From: Pochonia chlamydosporia 170
Taxonomy: Eukaryota; Ascomycota; Sordariomycetes; Hypocreales; Clavicipitaceae
Assembly (NCBI RefSeq): GCF_001653235.2
Contig: NW_019154048.1
Coordinates: forward strand, 124,001-188,000
Reading direction: 5' to 3'
DNA: 64,000 bases
Below the pieces are notes generated by a model. That model was given only the letters and a program-made list of their open reading frames with translations, had not been told where the DNA came from and ran no database searches. Made by a program: the position numbers and the translations under genes. Of the stretch, positions 1 through 11,185 are shown one piece after another; position 1 is the stretch's first letter, and each line of letters opens with the position of its first letter.

Positions 1-3000
1 AGGAAAAATAAAAAGGAAGCAGCGAACTGGCCACCTGCCCACTGACCTGGCGGTGCCAGCTGAGTGTTGTCTGGCGTCAACATTTGAACTGGTCTACATC
101 AAATACCTGCATGTGTGCTAAGCGCTCCGTACTCTGTATGGTCAACGTAGCAATCTAGTAGAAAAGCTCAGGGTCCTCGAGTCAATTCAACCAGTGAGCG
201 TTGTAGTTGGAAGTCGATTGGCTGGGTCAAAGCCAATTGACGCGACTCCACTGTCGACAGACTCAAAGACTTGACTTGTCTGGTTGATCAGTGAAATTGA
301 CAGTTCGGAGCTGACCTCATCCTCAAAAGCGACAAGCCCCAACGGAGGAGCACTTGAGACCCTGCCCATGGCCGCTGAGGCACCACAGGCACCAGACCCG
401 AATCATTTTGTTGCCGACAGCACCGGTGGCGGACGGCGATACTGATGAATATTCCGATGGTGCCTGCCTGGCTGGCCTGGCGAAGCTGCTAGACATTTTG
501 CATTTTGTCGGGTCTCAACTCGTCAAGCTGGTCCGGTTTCGCCAACTTCAGGCGATTAGTGGCTCCCGCGGGAAGCGCGGACCACAAGATTGAAGCACAA
601 GGGAACAACCCTCCTCGAAAATAGGAATCATCATAATAATGACAATGACAATTAAAGAATAAATAAATCACCACAAAAATCTCGAACAGCCAGACAGTTT
701 TTGTATGCACAGAGCGTTGACAGCGCAGAAGACTGCCAGGTGCGAATAAGGAAAAAGACTCAACTGGCAATATCAGCTCGAGTCAACTACCTAGGTAGCT
801 TTGTCAGGGGCTGGCTTCTGCTGTGAACTTGAAGTCATTAGTACCCAAGTCCACTTGACGGATACAGATACCTACGTACCTAGGTAGGTACAAAAACCTA
901 GGTACGGAGCACGCCGTGGCTGCGTGGGTATCCAGTCGACTTGACGCAGATTGGATTCAATGTTCACTCAGCGGACCAGGATGTATGTCGACAAGACCCT
1001 TGCAAGGAAAAATTAAAGGGGGCCGAGCTATACCCCGTTCAAGTAGGACTGTGCGTATCATGGAGTACCCAGAATGCCAGATTGACTGCACCACCCGAGC
1101 ACTCAGGGAAATCAGGCCACGAGCCAAGGTGCATACTCACATTGAACATAGCAGAAATCCCCAGATAATCAGGTGGCCAGACGTGACTAAACCAAACTGA
1201 GAATCTGGTGCCCAACGGGGACAAGACAAGACCGTTGACGGAAAAGTGTCTGGAACGAGCTTCAAACTCCAAGCCACATGCAATGAAGGACTTGCAAACA
1301 TGGAGCAGTAAACTCAAGAAAACAAGAAGGCCACTTCACTTCCATGTGGATGCACGTGCCAACATTGAACCAGCATGTCAAGTCCACACATTACTCGAAT
1401 GCTGTATGTGCTCAGGAACGGAGTAGTAGGTACTCTTCGCCTGGCCACATCATTCTCTGGGGAATGGTGACCAGTGGGTGGTCAGTCACATCGCGATCCG
1501 GCGATGAAGCAAACGATTCTCCTCATCCAGGCCCGAATAAGTAGAGAATGCACTCATCACGTCCACTATTCACCGTTAGTGTACCTAGGCGTCCTGACAT
1601 CAGAAAATACTCGGGTCTGGGGAGGTATTTTCTCCATACGTTCGGAGTAGTGTGGGGGAAGTACACAAAGTTCAGTGTTGCCAGAATTAGCCCACAACAT
1701 GGAATGTTGTATGAGTAGCTCGCAAAGCAAAGAAAAAGAAAAGAAAAGGAAAAAAAGGGACACATGGAGACACATGCGATGGTTGTCCTGTCTCATCTGA
1801 TTCAGTGACCGACTCTTGTTCTACCTACTTAAGTACCTAGGTACCTAGGTAGGCAAGGGGAAGGAAAGAGAGCAAATCAAAAGAAAAACTATCCTTCAAC
1901 ATGCCGTCCGTCACTTGTGTGGCTGTTCCCAGTCCATACATACCTAGGTATCTAGGTACTTGACATGTTTGATATATTCATGCTATCAACGTCAATTACC
2001 ATAGCCCTTGCTGCCCAGTAGCCTTTCTCACTCGCCCCCCCAAAGTCACAGGACGACAAGGAGTTGGGCAAAAAAGGAGACCAAAATATAAGGGAATTTG
2101 CACCGTGAATGACGGCCAGACTATTTGGCATAGCTGTGACAATCCACTACAACGGACCACACACACCATCATGCAGCAAAACGAGGCCCAAGCAAGTTCT
2201 CAGGGGCTCGGCCAGGATATCCAAAATTGGCGGTGGCTGATCCTCAACGGCCGTTCTTGTTCTTCGTGGCTCGTTGGCCCCTTTGGTCAGGTACATCGGT
2301 ACCTCTTGGATCCTGCAGAGGGTGGTGGGCGGTTTGAGCTGGGTGGTTGGCTGAAATCATTAAAGCTGGTTGGTTCATTTCCAAAGTTTTTGCTCGCTCA
2401 CCACATTGGTACCTACAGGTACTTGGGTACTGAAGTTGGTGGCTTCCACGAAACCCATGCGTCTGGTCCTTTCCCCAGCCACAGACCTTCAACCTTGAAC
2501 CCGTGTCCCTTGTCTGCATTGTCAGCTCAAGACTGTCTGCAGGCGAAAGCATTGTAGCACTGGAAGTGATGTCTTGGGCATGTCACAATTGTGAATTCGG
2601 CTTGCTAGTATTCTTGTAGCCGCCAGTGAACCGGAAGCCATGGAGATATCCAGTGTAGCCAGTCTTGCTCCAGCAAGGATGGGGCATTGTGCATTTGCCT
2701 AGGCGCCTAGGTACTTGACTTGACTACCTAAAAGTACTGGGAAAACACGAGTGTGGTCCGTGGAAAGACACCACGGAAGTCGCGGTTGTCACTGCACCTA
2801 AATGTCACCCCACAAGTCTGCCACAAGTTTGGATGAAAGAGATGTTAGCATCCCTGGACTGGACGAAGCCGGGAGTGCATGGCAAATCGTATCACAATGG
2901 TCTCGGACTAGGCTTTCCACGCCTTAAGCTATATTGTGACTTTCTTTTGAAGCGCTGATGACCAAATCGCTTAAATGTCCTAACACGTCTAGCAACAACT

Positions 3001-4088
3001 AGTAGCTTTTGTAGATTTTATAAAGTTGATGTAAACGCCGGGGAGGGCAGGAATATTACTGTTCACATCTGACCACCTCACAAACCGACTTCGAAATGAA
3101 GTCTCATGTTGGAATGAGCTTTGTTGCAAAGCAGGGACGATATGTGCACTCTCGCGAAAGGCTCCGCCCGTAGTAGCAAGCAAGGACAATTTGTTCTGGG
3201 CTCACCTTGCCCGCTTAAAGCAATTTCTTAGTAGCTATTACATAGATGTTTCTTGACTTTAATCTACTGGCCATAATCCTCGAGCTATGAGCGCCTCTTC
3301 AGTTGCAAATTCCCCGCGGCGTTAGAAGTATAGGGTAGTCAACATTCGACGCGCCGCCAAGCAAACAACATAGGCTGCGTATTGCTGCAATACACGTTCT
3401 ACCAATCTTGTTTGATACATCAAGATCCTGCTCCAATATCCTGATAGTGATGGGTAGCCGCCTGATGGAACGAATCACGATGTGCCGTGAATACTTTCCT
3501 TTGGCGCGTCAAGTCTTTGACTTCTTGCAATGCTCCACATCACAACCGTGCACCAAAGTCCAGAGTCTGGCAATTCATGCAGTCAAAGAATGACTTACAT
3601 CATAGCAAGTTAGACCACTTGACGGCTCAGAGAATGCCTCATTGGCTATCGTGCCGCGTACCGACTTTAATGCCCAGTCCTGAGAACTGATGTTGGAATG
3701 CGGACCACCCCAGGAATGCTGCCCCGAAGGCTGGGCATATGACGTGCAGAGACATACCCTATCACAATTGTGCGAGTAAGAGAAGGTGGAAACTTTTTCT
3801 TCATGCCCTGTCTTAACCGAAGTCGATTGCAGGCGGGTGATCGACTTTCTGTACGATAAGATCCATCGCCTCTGTGTGTGTACTGAAACAGGTAGCTTGT
3901 AGAGCTCTCTGCTATCACAGTAGAGACGGACGCTTAGAAAGGCCAAGGGAGGACTACGGAATGAATGAAGACTTGCTGTTATAATAGGCCACTCAAGATT
4001 ATCGATGAAAACCCCAATGCCACCCTTGTCTCTTGACGCTGTCTCTCTCGTTCATTTTGGCCTGCATCCATAAACGGTTCTATACGCC
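1..4088. other. Gene-free stretch at the left edge
   Basis: No reading frame here looks like a real protein: the open frames are short, of odd composition, mostly lack ATG starts, and do not join across plausible introns. The stretch contains repeated copies of a TACCTAGGTA-like palindrome, annotated separately. The last 100 bases before 4089 are pyrimidine-rich and would be the promoter and leader of the transporter gene. Confidence 0.6.
787..2714. repeat. Dispersed TACCTAGGTA palindrome copies
   Basis: The palindrome CTACCTAGGTAG or TACCTAGGTA, or close variants, occurs at 787-798, 877-886 (extended with GGTAC), 896-906, 1581-1590, 1834-1853 (two overlapping copies), 1941-1959 (two overlapping copies) and 2698-2714. 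A further exact copy lies far away at 53757-53768. All of these are intergenic. They could be a protein-binding palindrome or a short dispersed repeat; the sequence alone does not decide. Confidence 0.6.
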
Positions 4089-5548
4089 ATGGAGCACCTG
4101 AAGGCTTATGATGACGAAAAGCAAACACAGATTGTCCACGATATATTCGTCGTTAGCAATAGCACCTCGTCTTCATCCTCATCCGCATGCTCAACTACAT
4201 CATCTCGCACCGCGTGTGACCCTGACAACCGTCTTGCGATCGAATTATACACCTCTTCCAAAGAGCCGGCTTTCACCTTTGATCCCCCCGATGGCGGATG
4301 GCGAGCATGGTCTCAGGTTCTTGCCGCCAATCTAGCCAATGCTGTATCATGGGGTTATGCCGCTACATTTGGAGTATACCAGTTGTACTACGTTGATGCT
4401 CTCGGGCTAGCATCCTCTAAAGTATCTTGGATCGGCTCCGTTCAAGTCTTTCTCGCCTTTGTTGTCTGTGCTCCATCTGGACGCATTGCAGATGCAGGCT
4501 ACGCCCACGAAATTATTATTATCGGTTGCTTTTTTGTCGTCCTGGGCTCTTATATGACTAGCTTCTGCTACGAGTATTGGCAAATTATGCTTGCTCAGGG
4601 GGTTTGCACTGGAATCGGGCTTGGGGTCATCTCTACGCCAGCAGTCGCCATAACCAGCTCCTATTTTGACAAACACAGGTCACTGGCGCTGTCCATGTCA
4701 GCGATGGGAACGTCGGCGGGAGGTGTTATCTTCCCAGCAATAGTGCAGTACCTGATTCCTGAGATAGGCTTTCGTTGGGCTACCAGAGTTGCAGCTCTCG
4801 TAGCCCTTGTGATTTGTATAGGCGCTTGTGTGCTCCTAAAGCCTTACATCCCCGGCCGTAAGACTGGTCCACTAGTTGAATGGTCGGCTTTCAAAGAAGT
4901 CTCTTATTCACTGTTCGCTGTGGGCTCTTTTTTAAATTTCTACGGCATGTATTTTGGACTATTTTATGTGAGTACAGTTGTCTTCTTTTGTTTATGTTTG
5001 TTTGCGGAAGCTGTATGCTAACATATTTGCCAAAATAGATCAACAGTTTTGCGCGCAATATTATTGGATTCTCATCTGTCGAATCCGTCAGCCTGTTACT
5101 TATCACGAATGCAATTGGCATACCGGTCAGGCCAATCATAGGCTACCTGGCAAATACACATTTTGGACCCATCAACATCTTTATCCTCGCAACTACCTTT
5201 GTAGGCGTCATGCTCTTTGTTTGGACGACAATTACTAGTCGAACGAGCATGTACGTCTTTAGCGTCTTTTATGGCCTAGCAGTTAGTGCCAACCAAGGTA
5301 CCTACGTTCCATCGTTGGCAAGTTTAACACAAGATCCTCAGAAGATGGGGATTCGATTTGGCATGATCGAGACACTTTGTGCATTCTCAACACTGGCTGG
5401 TCCTCCCACGGCTGGAGCAATCATTGATCGAACCGGGCTCTATGCTCCGGCTCAGATTTGGGGTGGGTCGGTAATGGTAGCTGCCGCTTTGGCCTTTGCA
5501 GCGGCACGCATATCCGTTACAGGGTGGAAGATTAAAGTAGCGATATGA
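4089..5548 (+). CDS. MFS transporter, monocarboxylate-transporter-like
   Basis: Two exons, 4089-4967 and 5039-5548, separated by a 71-base intron (donor GTGAGT, acceptor AATAG), give a 462-residue protein. The ATG at 4089 is the first in frame. A Ser-rich cytosolic N-terminus (about residues 17-40) precedes the motif DPPDGGWRAW, typical of fungal MCT/MCH-type carriers, followed by about 12 hydrophobic segments split by a loop near the exon junction. Family members carry monocarboxylates or related small acids across membranes; the substrate here is not shown by sequence. It lies at the edge of a gene set encoding acid activation and branched-chain acyl-CoA breakdown, so import of the pathway's acid is the simplest inferred role. 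It converges on the regulator gene. Confidence 0.85.
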
Positions 5549-5973
5549 CGTTTTGAGTCGATTGGGGGCCTTGAAGGAGCATGATGTGCGCAACCAGCTT
5601 CAGGATCACCCCCAGTGAGCCGACCATGGCGAAGGGGGCCAGATCCAGGGCTATTGCAAAGGAGGAACATTCAGTACAGATGCTACATATATTCGGAAAC
5701 ACGGCACGCTATGAACTTAATTTAGAATATAGAACTCGTTCAGTGAGGACTACCTTTTTGCTGTTCGAGATACTGCGAAGTAATGTTGGATGGTTTCACG
5801 CCTTCTGTCAAGATGGTACGGAGTATTTTATGTCCGTAAACACCACAAAATTTCTGCGACGCCGGGCCGACCAGATTGTTCTCCCATTCCTCCAGCTTTC
5901 CATCTACACAATAGCACATGACATTTAACTTTTCCATGGCATTTTCAGATTTCACAGCACGAGACAAAGTTCA

Positions 5974-6041
5974 CGGATCAGTGGGGACGGCGACACGGCC
6001 GGAGATGGGGCGGGGACAGACACGGACACGGACACGGACGG
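5974..6041. promoter_or_regulatory. CGG-triplet array between transporter and regulator genes
   Basis: CGG triplets start at 5974, 5988, 5996, 6000, 6011, 6023, 6029, 6035 and 6039; those at 6023, 6029 and 6035 are spaced exactly 6 bases. The rest of the 5549-6282 gap shows nothing recognisable. CGG is the half-site bound by Zn2Cys6 regulators, and comparable arrays sit in three other gaps of this cluster. This copy lies between two convergent gene ends, so it would not act as an ordinary proximal promoter. Binding is inferred. Confidence 0.4.
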
Positions 6042-6282
6042 GTAAATGTGGGGCCACCCAAGACTGGTGTTGGAGACTGGGCGCTGTCTTAGTAGGGAGT
6101 CTGGCTTCACGATTCCGTCTGGTCCTGTCTGGTTGGTTATCGGAACATGACTGTTAAATTTGTTGGTTTCGACCACAATTCCATACAAAGCTACCACGGG
6201 GAAACTGACACGGCATGCGTGTGGTGTATGTGCAGTCATGTGCTTTACACATATTGATAATTATAAATTTACAATTGCCAGA

Positions 6283-8558
6283 CTAGGTCTCGGTATTCCT
6301 CGTCAAATCTGCCTGCGTCATGTAGAACGACGGCACCTCATTCTCGCCCATGTGACTATCTAAAAACGTTGTCCAGTCAGGAATTTGCGCACTCAACCCT
6401 GAAGCAAATGGCGATAACGCCGCTTGGCTATGGCGTGTTCGGTCAGTCAGCCACCCATAGTCTATGATGTCCCAGAGCTGCTCAATTTGTGCCGAGTCGA
6501 TTTCTGATTCTACGGCAGTCGGTGAGGGGTCCATGAGAAGATGTGCCGACTTGGCATCTATACTGAATGACTTTAATGATGCTGCCATCAAGCCATGGTT
6601 CGGCCATCGCACTGGCAAATGTTCAAGGAAGCCGAGGCACATGTCTGAGCAGAGTTTGGCTTGCGTCGCAATCTGCGGATTGGGCGAGAGGGCGAATATA
6701 AGGTGGACGGATACGGCGCATGTTCCGACATAACCCAGAAAGCTACCGCGGGCACAACAACCGACAGCCCGCAGCGTTTCTAGAATATTCGTCAGCTGAA
6801 TCGCATGCTCTCGACAGCGATCCAGTAACTCTCGGGCAAATGTAGTCGGGAAGTAGGGGCAGTGAGCCTTTCGATATCTGCGAAGGTTGACAGGATGGTA
6901 TAGCAAACACCCACACAGGTGGTACACTGCCCTCGCCCAGATAAAGTGGCCGACTCGTTGTCGATCGAAGCCTTCGTAGGTGCCGAATCGATTCGAAACA
7001 TATGCACCTAAATCATCAGATCCCGCAAGGTGAATGCTTTCGAATGTCATCATCATGCTACTAATCTGGGAAAAATTGCTTCGGTGGTCCCATGGCGGTA
7101 TGGTGGACAGGCTTTTCTGGAACGTGTCTCTAACGGTGAGACTCAAGGTAGAGCACATGAGGACCAGAATGGCAAAGTCATCGAGCTGCATCAGAGCGGG
7201 TATGTTGCTAGGCAGATCCTCGAAGAGCGCCATGGTAGGCATCTTTGTCGGCGTCTCCATGCGGAAAGCCTCTTCGCTACAAGGCAGGCCAAGGGTGCAA
7301 TCGGCGTCTAAAATGGCAGGTGGATGGGATCTCCCACAGGAAACAAACTTGTCCAGCAGGTAAACAGACCAAAAGACCCGTCGATGTTCTTCTTGCTGCC
7401 ACGGCGGGAGTGACGCATCTGGCTCTTTGTTGAGGTTGAGGCTTTGAACGAGGCGTATGGCAAGGCCGATTTTGACCCAGCCTAAGCGGTGTCGGCCAGC
7501 TATAGAACACGACAGATTAGCCGTACAGTCTATATTACTTTGTACCTCGTCCCTTTTCTCTTAGCATGGGGCGAGAAATTGCCGTATCAGGCGTCTCAAT
7601 GGGCAATGGCCAACCTACCAGTAAAGTCGATTATGGCGAGCATACTAGTTGCTTGCGCTGCGGCCACGGACTCTGGGCTATGCTCCGTGGCGAATACTTG
7701 GTCAAGTATGATAATCCATGCCGCCCGAGCGAGGCTCTCAACAGCTTCTAGTTGGGATCCGCGGAAGTAGTCGTGGGAGCTATAACGTGCTGCTGTGGCG
7801 GCGAATGCGAGGAGGAGATATTGTGGCAAATCACCAGCGATGAGGCTCCGACGAAAATTGTTTTCATGAAAGAAGCAGTAGGGCTGATTATGGCAGTTGG
7901 AGAAGTACACATCAGCCAGAGACTTGAGTACCGGAACTGGAGGTAGTTGAGAGAACTTGTTGCTGTTGTTGTTATTGGTGCTACATTTGGCTGGGTTTTC
8001 AATCACCACGCTGGGTGAATTTGACCAAACAGGAGCTGGCTGCCCCGGAGGAGACAGTGATGATGGTGAGGTATGCTTCTCCAGATCACTTCCGATTGCC
8101 TGAGCGTCGTTGTTGCGGCCAATTTGTCCTTGTTGTGCGGCGCGAAGGTCCGACTCGAGTTTGGCCACGCGCATAAGAAGCTCGTCCTACATGTACATGA
8201 GACTCAAATACAGAGAAGATTGCTTTGAACAGGCGACTGTAACCATAGTGTTGGCCACTAAACAAAACTTACATTGACGGCCGCAGATGAGAAACGCCGA
8301 GGTGCCGCTGATGGCACTGATGAATGTGACGGATATTCACAGGTCTGGCCCAACCGGACACAGAGTGCGCAAGCTGGGCGCTCCCCTTGACAGCGAGTCT
8401 TTTTTCGCCTAATCATGCATGTTAATATTTCTGAGCTGATGGGCCAGTCAATGGTGTTCGCCGTTGACTGCTCCAGCCGGTGTCGGGACTCGGACGAACC
8501 TGCAATTCAGGCATGCTTGGCGAGGTCGCCTCATCTCACGCTCAGCAGAGTAGGACAT
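6283..8558 (-). CDS. Zn2Cys6 transcription factor of the acyl-CoA cluster
   Basis: Four exons on the minus strand, 8558-8500, 8408-8273, 8186-7619 and 7499-6283, give 659 residues. The binuclear zinc cluster is split by intron 1 (donor GTTCGT) and reads CX2CX6CX6CX2CX6C with Cys at 16, 19, 26, 33, 36 and 43. A short heptad-like segment starting DELLMRVAKLESDL follows, consistent with dimerisation. The middle carries the fungal-specific regulatory domain, including the LGWVKIGLAIRLVQSL and FWSVYLLDKF segments. The ATG at 8558 is chosen because an in-frame stop lies five codons upstream and it precedes the zinc cluster. It lies inside the catabolic cluster, where CGG-rich arrays are repeated, so it is the likely local regulator. 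Intron 1 itself holds CGG at 8478, 8484 and 8491, which might allow self-regulation. Confidence 0.9.
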
Positions 8559-9077
8559 TGAGGCAAAAGATCACATTGAACAAAGGCCCGCTGGCCGTTG
8601 GCAGAAAAGAAACCAATGCCGATGGCTAAGCTACGTGGGAGGGAGTCTGAGCGCTGGAAACGACAGCCGTTGTCATCACCGTCCAAGTTTGTTGTAGTGG
8701 GGAGCCGAGCATCCTTGCCAACGGCATAAAGCTTGTGAGAACGAGATGAAATTGCGGGGAAATACGGAGCTCCATGTCCACATGCAGTCAGATCCAAATG
8801 TGAATAGGCACCAGACAAGACCCCAGAATCTGCTCCATACTCCATAACTCAGCGTTGGTCCCAGAAGGTTTGTGGCGTTTGGATACCCATACAAGCCATA
8901 CCACGGTAGCACAGTCCACAGCAACCTGCTGGGCCAGAGGTGAATACTGGTTATGGAACGGTGCTTGAGTATGTTATGTTGTTCAAAGTTGACTGTCGAA
9001 GAGTAAATCCCACAACTACCTACTTGCAATCATCTAGATCGAATCAAACCCCCAACTCTAATAGCAATTCCTCAACA
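8559..9077. other. Promoter region of the regulator gene
   Basis: This gap lies between the 3' end of the acyl-CoA dehydrogenase gene and the start of the regulator gene, both on the minus strand. It must hold the regulator's promoter. I see no gene and no CGG array comparable to those elsewhere in the cluster. Confidence 0.5.
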
Positions 9078-10694
9078 TCACAGCTTGGCCATCGCACGTT
9101 GTTCCTGTGCCACGGACAGCTCCGTGAGGATCTCTTCGCTTCCACCTCCAATGACCATAACCCTCACATCACGACTGATTTGTTCTACTCGGGCGCCTCG
9201 GCCACCACGCGAGTATCCCAGTCCGCCCATGACTTGTTGCATCTCCCGACTGACAAACTCCAAAGTCTGCCCACACAAAACTTTGAGATTGGCAAAGAGC
9301 CCGCCCAAGTAAATCTCTCTGCCGCCACCTTGTTGAGCCCTGTTGCCACTTTTGATGTGCTCCATGTACACCAATTGTTCCATCAGGGCAGTCGCAGAGT
9401 CAAGTTTGCGTCCGCTGGCGCTGAACTTGGCGCGAATGACTTGGTTCGCAAGCAGTGGCTTGCCAAAGGTCTCCCGAACTTGTGCATATTTGTACGCATC
9501 CTCAACGCAGCAGCGCGCGAGTCGGAGGCTAGTACATGCTAGCCAAAGGCGCTCGTGGTTAAAGTCTGTAGGAGAAGTGTTTCTGCATTAGCTTATGCAG
9601 TTTGATGGGAGTACCGGTTGAAAAGGGAGGAAAACGAACTGGACATGATGATCTCGAATCCCTGATTCTCGCGTCCGAGGAGATACGAAGCCGGCACTTC
9701 AACATTATCAAACTCTATGTATGTTGAACCTGAATATGTGCAAAGCACCTCGAGTCAGCAAATCGACCAAAAATGAGAGATATACATTCCCAGCAGCTCA
9801 CTTACCACTGGCTGTTACACCGGAATTCTCTAGCTTTCTGCATCGCACGCCTGGGGCTTTCAATGGAATGATGAGAGCAGAGACACCATCTTTCCCAGGT
9901 CCTCCAGTACGCACAGCAGCAGTGCAATAGTCAGCGAAAACGCCATTCGTGATCCATTTTTTCGCTCCGTTGACGACAAACTTGTCTCCTTTTCGTTCGG
10001 CCGTCGTCGTAATACCGGCAACATCCGATCCAGCTGTGACTCGAAAAAGACAAATCAGTATCTCGGCATCTTGTTGCTAGTGCCAGCACGAGTTGGGACG
10101 AGTCAAGACGTACCATCAGGCTCCGTGACGGCAAGGCAAAACCGCGTTGTGCCATTAAGGATAGATGGCAAGAACTGCCGCTTTTGATCTTCATTGCCAA
10201 AGTTGATGAGTGGCGGTGCACCGATGGAATTACCACAAGTCAATGCCCAGATGACGCCCAGATATCCACAACGAGCCACTTCATCAATAACAATCAGGTC
10301 ATGAAAGCCGTCCCATTCTTCAGGCTTGATGCCACCAGGGAGTTGCTGGCCGTCTAGGTAGTCCTTGGCAAGCGGAAATACCGATGTAGCCATGTAGCCT
10401 TGTCGAGAATGTTCGGCAATTACCTGCAAAATACACATATGACAGTCAGGCATATTTTGCAACAACAGCAAAGAAAGCCCAAAACCAGAGCCTTAAGGAC
10501 AAAATGGAAGAAATACTTACCTCGGGCGGCACAAAACCTTGTTTCTCCCATTCGTCGCTGAAGGGTAGTATATGTGTGTCGACGTATTGCCGTGCAACTT
10601 TTTGCAGCCGTCGGTGAGTCTCATTGTAATATGGAGAGATGCCACGAGAGAGCCAGAGAGGCTCTACGAATGGGGGATATTTTGTCGAACCCAT
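9078..10694 (-). CDS. Acyl-CoA dehydrogenase, peroxisomal type (PTS1 AKL)
   Basis: Five exons, 10694-10521, 10423-10114, 10033-9806, 9729-9640 and 9565-9078, give 429 residues. The protein has the acyl-CoA dehydrogenase layout: helical N-terminal domain, the AVTEPDAGSDVAG and KKWITNG flavin/substrate segments, then the C-terminal helical domain. The reaction is FAD-dependent alpha,beta-dehydrogenation of an acyl-CoA. The usual catalytic Glu position near the C-terminus is Gly (VIGGGSEEI), while a Glu occurs in NFNHER at the start of the C-terminal domain; in isovaleryl-CoA-dehydrogenase-type enzymes the base lies in that region, so that Glu is the likely base (inference). The C-terminus is AMAKL, and AKL fits a PTS1. 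No mitochondrial presequence is visible. The ATG at 10694 fits family length. It is divergent from the carboxylase alpha gene, suggesting shared control. In this pathway it would supply the unsaturated substrate for the carboxylase. Confidence 0.88.
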
Positions 10695-11185
10695 GGCGAA
10701 ATGGGATGCGCGTGAAGTTGACTGATACAATTCGCGGGATGGTCAAAGAAAGCCGTGAACAGTAGATAAGCACCACAGACAAGAAAGCTGCAAAAGTTTG
10801 CCTTACAGCAACACAGAGAAATGAATAAAACATAAATGGTATTCAACATCTGAACTATCCACAAGACCATTATCAAGTCCGTCTCGACCTCCACCACATG
10901 GCTGGTGTTGTTGGTGACCTTCCCAACTCCATGCCGCCCGTGTGGATTCGAGTCCGCTCCGCCTCCGTCTCCGGCTCCGGGTTCCAACACTCCGATTTAC
11001 ACCGACCGGTTCAAAAACATGTGCTCAGATTGCTTCATATGCGACAACCTCATATCAAGCTCTTCAAAGTCAAATTAATTACCTAGCTACCTGCCCACCA
11101 CACGCTGTATGTCACTTCCGCTGCGGCCGCGCGCGTCTACAAGAAACTACAATCGTTGATTGAGCCCCTGCCAGACGAACCGAAA
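10695..11185. promoter_or_regulatory. Divergent promoter with CGG array (dehydrogenase / carboxylase alpha)
   Basis: This 491-base gap separates two genes transcribed away from each other. On the plus strand CCG triplets start at 10954, 10959, 10965, 10971 and 10977, so the minus strand shows CGG with a spacing of 5, 6, 6 and 6 bases and contains CGGAGACGGAG. The same 11-base string occurs in the other divergent promoter of the cluster, near 16007. Another CCGACCGG lies at 11003-11010. I infer a binding array for the local Zn2Cys6 factor. Confidence 0.5.

Noticed and set aside
2105..2557. 150-codon open frame in the left gene-free stretch
   Set aside because: It has no recognisable domain, atypical composition and a TACCTAC/GGTAC-type repeat inside; an equally long frame exists on the other strand.
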